Positions 13,088-24,199 of a stretch of 64,000 nt of DNA are shown in pieces. The notes under the pieces are model-generated. The model was not told where the DNA came from. It worked only from the letters and a program-made list of their open reading frames with translations, and made no database searches. Position numbers and translations under genes: made by a program. The DNA lies in the NCBI GenBank assembly GCA_001574975.1, contig KQ965841.1, positions 88,399-152,398 on the forward strand. The letters are read 5' to 3'. The stretch is from Gonapodya prolifera JEL478 (lineage: Eukaryota; Monoblepharomycota; Monoblepharidomycetes; Monoblepharidales; Gonapodyaceae). The first letter of the stretch is position 1. Each line of letters opens with the position of its first letter.

Positions 13088-14460
13088 GAGGACGCTAGTT
13101 TGGAAGGGTAAATCGCAAACAACTACTGGATGAGGTGTTCGTACAGATTTGTATTCTTGTAAATTGATGAAGAGGACTATGCTCATCCCTCACATACGTG
13201 AGTGCAATTCAAGGCGTTCGGTGCTCACTCCTCCAATCCATATTACAGTCAAGCTGAGCTCCGAAACATACGCGGGGGGCTCATCGGCTATCAACCAAGA
13301 GCTTAAACAAATGTTTGTCAAGCGGTCAGGAAGAACTCAAAATCTTACCGATCACCAATGTGGGTGTCAATGCAATAAGGCCCTCAGCGAGGGCCTTATA
13401 CACTACCTTCCCAAAAGGTAAAGCGGTCAAACTTCCGGGCTCCGAGGCATGTCATGCGATACGAAGCTCCAATACTCAAGCCCAAATCCCTTCTGTCACC
13501 CGACAATACACATCTCTTACTACAAGTCCGAGATATTGACATGTCTTGAAGTCATTTTTCCACAGTGTTCCGCCAGCGTACCTGCTGTATGTGTTTGGGC
13601 CTTTTGAGCGGTGAAACTCTCTTATGCTTGCGAGAACTGGACTTTCAAAGATTTCAGCGGACTTCTTGTCCGCTTCTTCGTTCCCACCCGCGCTCATACA
13701 TCTTTTCTCTTAATTTGCTCTGTTCGTTCTACGGCATCACAGTTCGCAAATTCTTTTGGGACTCGTGAGCAAATCGTTTTGCATGATGGCCCCATGAGTG
13801 CAACGGTCTATCAAAGTTTGGACGCTTCACGTCAAGAGACTCTATTCTACTGTTCTCTTTGTTTGATCGTGCTTCAACGGCGTTTTGGAATTGATCAGTC
13901 CGCGAAGCGGTTTAAAAGTCGGAATTTCCAGGACAGCGGTGCTTTCTCCTTGTTGCGAGCATCTTTGTATTGAAGTAAAAGTCATCACTGACCGTAGGAA
14001 GTGCGTTTTTCTTTGTGCAATGGTTTGTTCCCGGGCATTATATGAGCAGAGAATTCCCCAATTGAACATAGTACTTGATATTACGAGCATTGCACCGCGT
14101 TGACTCATTCTTTCTAAATATATCAAGCAAATTCAGCACAGCCAACGCAGGCGTTCGCTCGAACATCGCCCGAAAAGTGCCATGATGAGTCACCCGGTCA
14201 ACAGCAAGTATGGCTAGCCTTTGCACCCCAGCAACGTTCCTCCACCACCTCCAAATTATAATTTGCGAGAAGATAATAAGTGCTTGATGCGGAAGTTATT
14301 GAGGGATGAGGCCCCTCCATAGTAGGATGTGGTCGGTGGCGGTGCGGAACAGTTTTTTGCTCCCGATTTTATCTGTGATGAATCAACACTCAGCGACTAT
14401 TTAATCCAGCAATTTGACATACTTTCATTCAATCCATAACAGTAAACAGCAAAACATCAA
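13088..14460. other. Intergenic region, no gene recognised
   Basis: Only short open frames with no recognisable protein pattern are present. It holds one strong palindrome at 13375-13399. Sequence just before 14461 is AT-rich and probably contains the promoter of the chitin-binding protein gene. Confidence 0.5.
13375..13399. repeat. Perfect 11-bp inverted repeat with 3-base loop
   Basis: ATAAGGCCCTC, then AGC, then GAGGGCCTTAT. All eleven pairs match. It lies about 290 bases downstream of the P58IPK-type stop codon and is not part of a visible gene. It could form a hairpin in RNA or a cruciform in DNA; its role is unknown. Confidence 0.8.
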
Positions 14461-15798
14461 ATGATTGTCGTCTTTCTGCTCGGTAAGCACTTGCCTCCAT
14501 GTGCCCTTGAATGATTTCGATCTTGTTGCCGAACGCAAACTCTAAACTTCCCCCACCATTCCTCCCCACCAGCAGCTTCCATCCTATTCATCGCACCAAT
14601 CCGCGCCTGCGTCACCGTACGTAGCCAGGTTTCCCCACTCGCAAACCTTCCGGAGATTCACCGCGTTGCCTCCCTTATTTTTAGGATGCGGACTGCGTCT
14701 CCCAGTCCTACTCAATCGCCGACACTTTCTCGTACTGCGACGTCACAACGGGAGGATGCGTTGTAGGATGCTCTGCGCCTTACCTCCAATACTGCACCAT
14801 CGCGATGGCGAGACCGTTGTGTGCAGATCTTCGGGCCGACCCAAACAACTGCGGTGCCTGTTTCCGGTAAGACGCTTTCGTTGAGGCATATTCCCTTTAA
14901 TCTTAAATGGTTTTCATGCCTGCTTCGCTCGCTTTCGACCTCTCCCGCTGGATTCGATAACGTTCTGCACTATCTCATTCCTCTCACCAGTCGCTGCTCA
15001 TCCGGTCCCTGCGTCGACGGCACATGCACAAGTGGCAATGCCTCATGTCCGCGCACGAATGGTGTCTGCCCCGCCAACGACATCCTTCCACCGCCAGTAC
15101 CAAAACCCAACGTACCAGTATCAACCGACGGCAAATGTGGCCCCACCACAGGAACACGGTGCCCGCTCGGTCAGTGCTGTGACTCGAGTGGAGCGTGCAG
15201 CATGAGTGACTGCGCTCGTGAGTTTCCTCCTCCGTTGCTGCGTGTCTTCACCTCGCACCCGCTCACACAAGCCACCTGAATCCACCCCACCGACCCCGCC
15301 AGAACCAGGCTGCCAGCTCTACTACGGCTCCTGCATCGGCGTCCCTCCCTTCCCCGAACCATGCCCTCTCAACACCAAGCTCTCGCTCGTGGAGCAATTC
15401 AACACGGGCGGACCTTATATTTGGTCATACAAAGCCGCGCCGAATTACCTCTTGAGGGTCGTTAGCTTCACGTGCCAGGGGTGCCCCAAGGAGGGTACTG
15501 TATCCGTGTGGGACGCGACCATTAATCAGTGCGTGCCTGTTGGATCTCCGATCGAGCCGGGGTGTAAGTTGCTTGAGAGAGGGGTTGAGATGATGTGCCC
15601 GACTGCTTACTCACCATCTGCGTCACCCACACAGACCCCATCTGCACCAGCGACGTCACACTCACATTTGTGAAGACGCTTCCCGACGGAAAGTACATCT
15701 GGGCATACATGGGGCAGGAGTGCTCCGGGTGCTACAAGGAAGGGTACGCGACCAAGTGGAATGGAGCAAAGAGTATGTGTGAGACGGTGGTTGCGTGA
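14461..15798 (+). CDS. Secreted cysteine-rich protein with chitin-binding-like module
   Basis: Six exons (14461-14482, 14573-14616, 14685-14866, 14991-15217, about 15303-15563, 15635-15798) give 900 nt, an intact frame of 299 residues. The first two exons encode a signal peptide (MIVVFLLAASILFIAPIRAC). Next is a Cys-rich region (DADCVSQSYSIADTFSYCDV). Then comes a block that looks like a type-1 chitin-binding (hevein-like) domain: GKCGPTTGTRCPLGQCCDSS followed by GACSMSDC. The C-terminal half has two repeats of one pattern, YIWSYKAAPNYLLRVVSFTC...CPKEG and YIWAYMGQECSGCYKEG, each probably disulfide-bonded. The protein is likely secreted or wall-associated and may bind chitin; I do not recognise the C-terminal repeat family. 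Another AG at 15308 is also in frame, so the fifth exon's start is uncertain by two codons. Confidence 0.8.
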
Positions 15799-15958
15799 TT
15801 CCGAGTTGTGTGATGTGCCAGGCGTGCGGTGTTGGAGTTTTACGTGTGGCTTGTGAATAGAATGTTACGAAAGCAAAGAGTGGGTTTAGTAGTGGTTGTT
15901 CTGTTCTGTAAATAAGTGAATACCAAAGTATAATATTGCATCGCAGTACAAATACCGC

Positions 15959-17114
15959 TCAAATCTTTGCAAACAACTCGTCCGGCACGAACCGGATGTC
16001 CTTCTTCTCCAGTCCGCGCTTCACGATGTCGATGCCCCCGGAACGCACCATCCATTCAAGGCGGTGGTCACGGTCTGCGTGAGGAGAGTAAGTATATTTC
16101 CTCATTTGTTCAACTTCATTGGCACGACGGCCGGAAACTTTGTGGCATAAACAAAACTTACATTCGCGTTTGAAGTTCCCCTCTTGCATGAGCTTTGCCA
16201 AAGATGGGAACACGAGCTTACGGCCATTCTCCTGGTCCAAAGCGTCCTGAAGACGAAACCGATGCAGAGTTCATGTGATCGTCACATTTGATCTGACCAA
16301 TGTTGACTTCGCACACTCACCTCCTTGATAACCTGCTTCACGCTCGCCCTCTCTTTCACCAACTTCCACCATTTGGCCAAGCGTGACCCCTCCTGGGGTA
16401 CGATTCCCATCGCTTCACAGCGCATCAAGTTTGACACTACTGCGCAGTCTCCGATCGAGAAGCAATCTCCGCCGAAGAAGGGCTGCGACGGGTTGTCGGA
16501 GAGTTGGGCTGAGAGCCAGGTAAAGAAGTTGGCGGTTTGGCGCCGCGCTGCGGCCTCCATTTGTGTTCGGAGTGGGGTGTTGGGAGGGCCGGCGCGTTGG
16601 AACGATGATAGTTCACCAAGCTGGGAAGGGTAAATTTGGCGAACGTAGCGAAAAAGAAGTTATTGCACGTCATTGAGTCCTGAAAAGGCATCTTGAGAAT
16701 ACATCGGTACTCACACCCCAGTTGATTGCCTCCAAATGAGTATCAACAACCTCCATCGCGGCCCTCGACTTGGCGCGGAGCGCAGGGTCGCGCGGCCACA
16801 TGGAATGCGACGGGTATTTGTCCTCCTGACGACATTCGGAACGGTACGGATGCGTCCGTTCGCACTTCGTTAGGGAAACAGCACCACGCAATCCACGGAA
16901 CTCTACCCACCAAGTACTCGCAAATGATCCTCGAATCCCACACACTGGTCACACCATCATGCAGGATGGGCACTTCCCGCCTCGGGTGCGCTGCGAGGTT
17001 TTCCGGACCGGGAGCCTCGAGCTTGTAAGGAATGCCCTTTTCGAGAAGGACGAGTTTGCATTTGATGCCGAAGGGGGAAAGCCCGGCGTGGACGAGAACG
17101 ATTTGGTTGCTCAT
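15959..17114 (-). CDS. Glutathione S-transferase family protein
   Basis: GSTs conjugate glutathione to electrophiles or isomerise small substrates in the cytosol (family knowledge). Five exons (17114-16911, 16825-16715, 16620-16321, 16246-16162, 16074-15959) total 816 nt, 271 residues, intact. The N-terminal thioredoxin-fold domain reads IVLVHAGLSPFGIKCKLVLL, PRREVPILHDG (with the cis-proline VPI that contacts glutathione) and the typical SRIICEYL. The all-alpha C-terminal domain contains FFGGDCFSIGDCAVVSNLMR, where FSIGDC is the usual N-capping-box position. The usual catalytic Ser/Cys near the N-terminus may be Ser in GLSPFG. The specific GST class is not assigned. An in-frame upstream ATG near 17210 would add a polar stretch; 17114 is preferred because the domain starts there. 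Confidence 0.88.
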
Positions 17115-17889
17115 GGATTGATGGATTGTGAGGGGAGTCGGGAAGTGAGAGCCGACCGGTGAACCTTCAATTCCAAGTTTCCCCTCGTCATTAAAAATTA
17201 CTACTTTCAAATTCCATTTGCAAATTCCCGAGAGTGAAGTAGATGCGTGTTTACCGCGGGAAGATTGAGCTCGACTTCACTGGCGCACCCGGGCACTCAA
17301 CAAGATTTCTGATATCCACTGAAATTCCTGAAATCACTGAAGTCTCAGTAACTAGTTTCTTTTCCTTTTCAAATGGAGATCAATTGGGTGCTTTGGTCAG
17401 TCCCTTTCCTTCTCCAACTCGCAACACGTTTTCGCTCCCCCTTCCAGCCCCGATGTCTTCGCCTCCTCGTCTCTCTACTCCTGCTATCAGGACAATACTC
17501 GAGAAAATGTCCCTCCAGTAAATCAAAATGAGAATCACTTTAGTAGTGGCGAACGAACAAGTTATTAGTTAGCCCAAAAACATAGAAGGCCACCAAGCGA
17601 TTTGTCAGAGCGTTCGACGGTCGTGCATCTCTTGAATTCGGCACTCGTTAACTTCGCAGGGGGTGGATGATCGATTGCTCCCCTCTTCGAACACAATGAA
17701 TGGCAAATGGTCTGCACTCGAGCCTTCTGAAGCGGAATTGGCGGTATGGCCAACGAAAGCCGATTCGTAGGGCGATTCTATCAACGATTCGGGGGCGTCT
17801 TGTTTCACTCTCGCTGAGGGCATTCAACATCGGAGAGCAGAAGCCATTTCACTCGATGCCCTCGACAACCGTTTAGTTCGAGCTCCGTC
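17115..17889. other. Intergenic region
   Basis: No gene supported. A short open frame at 17243-17521 (+) has no recognisable pattern. It lies between the divergent GST start and the F-box/LRR relic. Confidence 0.4.
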
Positions 17890-18544
17890 TAATCGTAAAA
17901 AGCGCATTGGCAATCCATCAAGACGCGGACTGCCTTGGGAAGGCCTACCGCTGCCTTTTTCAGTATAAAAATGAAGAAGGGATTGTATTGGACATTCTGA
18001 AAGTGACCCGTGGACCTTATTGCGGGGCAATTGCCAGTGGGCCTTCATTTCGATTACCATGTGTCCGAGGACCCGGATGGACCACTCACAGACAAACTTA
18101 TCAAGAACAATCCACACTTGGTCTCGATTGACATTATTCAAAGCGACGGAATCCTTCGGACTGCCCACCCTCCGCACCCTGAAGGACTCTTTACGAAATC
18201 TCGTCATCCACACTCAAAGGGGGCCCGTAATCAGCACAGAATTATATCAAAGCATTGCAAATCGTGCGAAGCTTGAAAGACTTTCCATAATTGGTGACGA
18301 GGGCAGCCCAGAAACAAAACTGAAACAGGATTGCCTCCGTCAAATCATCATGCAAAACAATCTCAGAGAGCTTGATGTCGATGGCTTTGGCCTCGAGCTC
18401 AATACCGGTGTGCTTCCAATCTTACGCGATTCTGGGGAGCACCAAGTCAAAATTCTGACACTTTGTAATTGTCGATGCTCAGGACGGGATTTTGTCGACC
18501 ACATTGCAAGGACTTTCCCACATTTGGCCAGCCTCACTCTTTAA
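17890..18544 (+). pseudogene. Relic of the F-box/LRR-like gene family found at 60.7-62 kb
   Basis: Three pieces in different frames match successive parts of the minus-strand gene at 60719-62010. KAYRCLFQYKNEEGIVLDIL (~17940) aligns with QAIRCRYEALRSESKDLVRP. LTDKLIKNNPHLVSI (~18090) aligns with LLDSALKETPNLVSL. TLRTLKDSLRNLVIH (~18170) aligns with NLATLRRSLRCLILH, and the similarity continues through STELYQSIANRAKLERLSII and GVLPILRDSGE to the stop at 18544. About 60 residues present in the other copy are missing between the first and second pieces, and the frame shifts near 18150. No start or F-box was found upstream. It is best read as a decayed paralogue. Confidence 0.65.
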
Positions 18545-18763
18545 TGGTGGACCTCCATCATCAATATTGCCACCATTGTGTACGCTCTCCAGAAGCTTGG
18601 CCACACTCTCCAAATCCACCGATATACGGAGCACAGTCGACTTTTTCATATTTTTAAATTGTTGAAATATACATACTTCATCGCCGCAAATCAGAGCGGT
18701 CACTGATCAATAACAATTGCACCCAAATAACGTCAACGAGCGTCCCACACTCCAATATTCACT

Positions 18764-20441
18764 TCACTTCGCTGCCGCCTGCAGAAGCGCCAGCGGTGCA
18801 TCTCCAACGTTCTTATACGTCGCAGCGGATCCGATTGTTCCGTTCTTGTTACCGCACACCTTGCCATCAAAATCACACCCCACCTTATCCGCCACCACCA
18901 TCTTGAACACCTCCAACGGGCAGTCAACGACCGTGCACCCTGGAATCACGATGGGGACTTCGTTGTGAAGGAGGCGGACCATCATGATCCCGTTGCAGCT
19001 GTGCAGCTCCAAGATCAGGTTGGCGGCGAAGGGGGAGACTTCGGAGTACCGGAAAGGGCGGGCGGCGATTTGCTCCTGTGTCCAGGCGGGGTTAGAGGGT
19101 GTGCCGCCAAAGAGCCCGAGTGCAACAACCATGGGCGCGATGGTCTCCTCGTGAGCAAACCGGAACACGGCGGTGGGTGCCGCGCCGGCGGGGCATCCCG
19201 ACGAGACCTGCGCCGCCATGGCGTCCATGTTTTGAACGAATGTGGTGATAAGACTGCACGTGAGGATCTTGTTGATCTCGAGCGCGTACCCCTCGTTGAT
19301 GTCGTTGCTCAGATCCTGCATGAAGTCGTACTGGGCCAGTTCGTCGTCCGTGAAAAGGGAGCAGAACCCGTCGATTTTGCCCTGTAGGGTGTTCTCAAAG
19401 CCACACAGGCTAAACATGGCGGTCACGTCGGCGACCGTCAGGTTCGATCCGACGAGGGACCCGACTCGTTGAGCGATGGTGGGGAACGTGGCATTGGCGT
19501 AGGTCTGGTCCTGCGGGTTGGTCGCCTTGGCAGCATCGCTGGCGTTGACGTACGCGGCGCACGCGTCAAAGGGACGGAGTTCGGCATCGAGTGTCTGGGG
19601 TGCGACGGCGGCACGGAGGTTGGTTTTGGCGATGGTGGCGGCGACGGGATCCGCGGCGAAGAGGGCGTCGGCGAATGTGGAGCCACTTGCGAGGACGCGG
19701 GAGGAGTTGGTGGCTTTCCAGCTTGTGAGGTTCACGGACGATACGAGGGTGGGGTAGTTGGCTTTGATACGGTTTGCGAGGCCGATGTGGTCTTGTGCTC
19801 CCTGTCAGCCAGGAGGAAGTTCCGTAAACGTGAAATGATACGAGATTAAGTACACCCACCTGCGTCGTTAAAAGCCCTTGCGTCGCCGCTGATGCCGGAA
19901 TCGTGAAGTTTGCAAGCCAAGCAAACTGTGCGTTGGTAGGAGGCGTCGCTTTGAATTTGGCCTGGAGTGCAACATGTGTTTTTACGTCGCCTAAGCATAG
20001 CTCGCGCGATGAGCGTCCCCTTCGTCGGAAAGAAGAGCATATGTGACGAACCATTGGTTGGATTTCGGGTCCCGTGTCGCGCAAGTATTTGAACCTGGAC
20101 TACCTGGCACATTGGAGGTGCATGGCTCGCGGGAATAGGGTAGCGTGACTTGGCGCTGGCCTTGACGATCCGCAATGGATTCGTGCTAATGATGGGTAGC
20201 GACGAATCGACTGTAGAGATGACTGGGTTGATTCCGGGCACGCCTGATGGCGCTACGAACGGCGCCGGGCAGCAAGGATTAGCTTTATCGGTCTAACCAG
20301 TATCATGGAATGAAAACGAGATGAAATTGAAGGCGTGATGGAAGAATAGCTGGCGATCAAGTATGGGCTAACCTGTGCGTTCGCAAGAGAGATCCACGCA
20401 CCGGCGACCAGCGCCAGGAGCAAGCCGAATAGCTGATTCAT
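18764..20441 (-). CDS. Histidine acid phosphatase, MINPP/phytase type, secreted
   Basis: Multiple inositol polyphosphate phosphatases remove phosphates from inositol phosphates through a catalytic His in RHGxRxP and an acid in a distal HAE motif (family knowledge). Four exons are seen: 20441-20373 (signal peptide MNQLFGLLLALVAGAWISLA), 20292-20052, 19961-19860 and 19801-18764. The first catalytic motif, ARHGTRNPT, is at about residues 94-102. GLLTTQGAQDHIGLANRIKA bridges exons three and four, as in the family. The distal motif reads FRFAHEETIAPM, so the usual HAE is HEE. Several Cys and N-glycosylation-type sites (NLT, NAT, NGT) suit a secreted enzyme. Joining exons two and three with the only clear GT-AG pair leaves the frame one base off, so that junction is wrong, non-canonical, or hit by a one-base error. 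C-terminal stop is TGA at 18764. Confidence 0.85.
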
Positions 20442-21392
20442 CGGAGCTTTCGCGATGGAACTCCTTCTCTAGCCTTCGAATCTGCGGCACATGGTTGGTC
20501 CCTTACGTGCGGTGTGAGGCACGTGCCGCCCCCAAAATTTTAGTCCCCTACTCCGACTGCCACTCAAGTCCGACGTGAGGGTATTTCTTCTCGAACACTG
20601 AAGTGCTCTTATAATTTGGAGATCTCAGAGAGAGTAACTCATATCACAAACGGCTTGCTAAGAGTATACTAGTACGAATAAGCTTTACGGAACGATCTGG
20701 CGAGTTCACGACAGCCATCTGAGGGCGCTGAGCGATAAATAGACACTGCGGTATTGAATACTAACCATTGATGTATATCAGCTGAATTGCCTCTTGGAAA
20801 TTGGAGTGTAATAACAACAGAAACAACGAAGAATGATGTAGTCTTGATAAGCGAACTCCATCAAAAGCCACAGAAGTCTATCCGTCGACCACACGATCAA
20901 TCAACTTGGCATTCTCCGTTTCCACAGCCCATTCTCTCAGCCGTTCTCACACCATGTCCATCGCTTCTGGACCCCTCACTTCATTTCCTTTAATACAGAA
21001 CAATCACCCGCTATTTTTTCTGACAACAGACGACATTCGGCAAAGCTCACATTATATATGAGATGTAACTTATGTAAGCTTACAATCAGACTGATACTCC
21101 AGGAACTCGGCATAAAATGAATCAAAGTGACACGATGCGGGATTCTTTGAAATAACTTTGAGTGAAACAAATGGAGCGTTTCCCAGCTCACCAGCACACC
21201 CGCCACATATTTTGTGTCGAGCAAGGTGGTGACCCACACTTTAACCGATACGCTCGCCCCACCCACCATCACAACCTTGCACTCCCCGTGGTGCACGCCA
21301 CAGACGTTTTGGCCTGATTCGTCCCCACGTACACCCCACAACAACGCCCTCAGGAGTGTCCCACATAACACCACCACAGAAGTCCCGCAACG
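20442..21392. other. Divergent intergenic region between phosphatase and VAC8
   Basis: About 950 bases separate the two divergent start codons. No coding pattern is seen. It must hold both promoters. A short CACCACA/CCCCACA-rich stretch lies just upstream of the VAC8 start. Confidence 0.5.
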
Positions 21393-24188
21393 ATGGCAGC
21401 TGCGGTGACTTCCTGTATCAACTCTGTGTTCGCTTGCTTTGAGTCGGCGTTTTCGTGCTGGGACTCTCAAAAACGGGCGAGACAGGGACTGTACGAGCCA
21501 CTGCTCGCCGAGAACGAACGGGAGGCTGTGGCGGATTTGCTCCACTACCTGGAATGTGAGTGTCGATGCTGCGTCTGTGGACTTCTGTGGAAGTTGCGGG
21601 TGGTGACGTTGGGTGCCCACCGGGGCGTCGTTTTGAAGAAGGCTTTGAAGGGGAATCGCCAGGGGCGGCCGAACCTACTGGAGCTCCAACCTCCGAGACG
21701 CGACGGACCTCCTCTAGTCGTGTCTGTGTCTGTGGCTCGTGGGAGTTCAGTCTCAGTTCCGACTTTCGATGTTACTTACCCCTGCATATGTCCACTGAAC
21801 CTTCAGCCCAACCCGCCGGCCCGTCCTTCTTTCAAGGCGACCAGCTTCGCGCGGTATCGACGCTTGCGTACTCGGATAACGTTGACTTGAAGCGCTCCGC
21901 GGCTCTGGCGTTTGCGGAAGTTACAGAGAAAGGTGGGTGGGTGTGACTGGCGAGGGAGTAACCGGGAGGGGAGGGAGAAGTTGCTTGATTCAGGGTGTGA
22001 CCTTGAGTGTGATATGGCTTGGGGGGATGGCTGACACCTTCGTTGGTAGTCATAACGGATTTGTCACCCGCTTCATATCGTCGCCAATTTTAGATGTACC
22101 TCTCCTCACCCGATCCGCCCTTGAACCTCTCCTTTACCTTCTTCAGTCGAATGATTCGGAAGTACAACGGGCCAGTGCAGCGGCGCTGGGCAACTTGGCG
22201 GTGGAGCGTGAGTACCAGAGCAATAGTGTGGAAATAACCATAGGGACGAAACGGACTGGGTGTTCTTGTGAGACGGACCAAGGACGGAGAACCGGGGGCA
22301 GTGGAATCGGGCGTGGATGGACGTACCACTGGGTCTCCTCCTCGGAACCACCCCACTAGATTGTACCACTTCTGACATTCTGCCACTCTTATTCAATACC
22401 ACCCTTACTCCCCCCAATATCTACCACCTCTCACCACTCTTCCCGCATACGACTACCCAGCGCATAACAAACTCCTCATTGTCGAAGTCGGCGCCCTAGA
22501 CCCCCTCGTCCGGCTGATGCAGTCGAGTAACGTCGAAGTTCAGTGTAATGCCGTCGGGTGTATTACGAATTTGGCTACTCATGGTGAGTCCCCTCATACT
22601 TGCTTAATATGTTGATAAATGCGACTCAACCGCGCCCTTCCCCCCACACTGCCAACCAACCAACCAACCAGAATCCACCCGCCACCTCATCTCCCACTCT
22701 GCTGCGCTCGCCCCCTTGGTCCGTCTTGCGCGGTCCCGCGATCTTCGCGTATCGCGGAACGCCGCGGGCGCGCTTCTCAACATGACGCACTCGGAGTCGC
22801 ACAGGGCCGAACTTGTCCGCGCCGGTGCGGTGCCCGTCATGGTGGCCCTGCTTGGGAGCTCGGATGGCGAGGTTGTGTATTATGTGGTGACGGGGTTGAG
22901 TAATTTGGCGGTAGACGGTGAGTAGCATGTTATCCTTGCTAGTACACTGCAAGTTAGACTCACAAACCGCTCCTTTTACCCTCACAACCAGCCGCCAACC
23001 GACCCCGCCTCGCAGCGGAGCCTCGTCTGGTTCCCCACCTCGTCACCCTCCTGTCCTCCCCCTCTCCCAAGCTCTCAGTCCAATCCACACTGGCCCTGCG
23101 TAACCTCGCCTCGGACCCGTCCTTCCAGCCACTCATCGTTTCCCGCGGCGCCCTCCCGCCCCTTCTCAAGCAGCTCCGGGGGGCCGTCACGCGTGGCGAC
23201 GCGGCAGCCGTGAGTGCTGGGGTGGCACTCGTCCGCAACTTGTCGATTCACGCTGATAACGAGGGGGAGATTGTAAGTGGAGGATTTCTTCCCGTTCTGG
23301 TAGAGTTGGTCGGGTGGGGCCTGCCCCCGCAAGAACCGGGCGCGCCAGGTGGTGGAACAGGAGCCGCTGCTGCGGCACTGCAGGAGGAAATAGCGTGTCA
23401 TGCGCTCTCAACGTTGCGGAATTTGGCGGGGTCGCATGCGGAGGAGATTTCAAAGGCCGGTGCGGTGGAGAAGATTGCGCAGGTTGTGGCGGGCGTTGGT
23501 GGGAGAGCGGCAGGAGTTAGTGTGGTTGCCGAGGGAGCGGCTTGTGTGGCTGTGATTGGACTGAACGGTGAGTCGTGTGTTTTTCGCGGTTAGAGTCTTG
23601 GCCGTGTTTTTATGAATCGAACACCCCTCGGCAGAAACTACCAAATCCCTCATTTTCTCCACTCCGCTCCCACTGACTCTCCTCGCACTTACTTCGCCCA
23701 TGTTCCCTCCACAACTTCAACTCAACGCCGCTTCAGCACTGGGCAACCTTGCTTCGGCCACAGGATCTGCCACTGCGGGGCACGCGTCGTGGTTTGCACG
23801 CAACTGGGACGGCGTAAGAGAATACCTCGCCCGGTTCGTGGAGGGCGACGACGCCGTTGGGTGGCATGTGGCGGGGTGGACGGTTGGGCAGTTGTTGGCC
23901 GGAGGGGATCCGGACGTGGCCAAACTCGTGGGCGTGTCGGAGCTTCCCGAGATGTTCGCAACGCTTGTGGAGAGGGTCGAGGAGGCTGTGCGTGCCGTCA
24001 AAGAGGAGCGCGCACGAAATGGTGGTGAAGCTGACGATCAGGTGGACTTGGAGGAGGTGGAAGAGATTGGCGAACTCGCAAGAGGTGTTGTTGAGCGCGT
24101 TAAAGCGTGGCGGGATGCGGCTGGAAGTGCGGCTCCTACGGCTGGGAGTTCAAGTGGCCAGAGTCAGCAAGGAAGTTGGGCACGGTGA
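21393..24188 (+). CDS. VAC8: Vacuolar armadillo-repeat protein, VAC8 family
   Basis: VAC8 is a vacuole-membrane armadillo protein used in vacuole inheritance, nucleus-vacuole contacts and autophagy (family knowledge). The frame starts [20 protein letters not shown] and reaches [20 protein letters not shown], a VAC8 signature, before the first intron (21556-21806). Armadillo repeats then fall roughly one per exon: [120 protein letters not shown] and more, to a TGA at 24188. The order matches VAC8 closely. The tail (after ~24030) is acidic, then Ser/Gln-rich. Yeast VAC8 is myristoylated on Gly2; here residue 2 is Ala, although several early Cys residues could be palmitoylated. Confidence 0.9.
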
Positions 24189-24199
24189 GAAGGGGTAAG

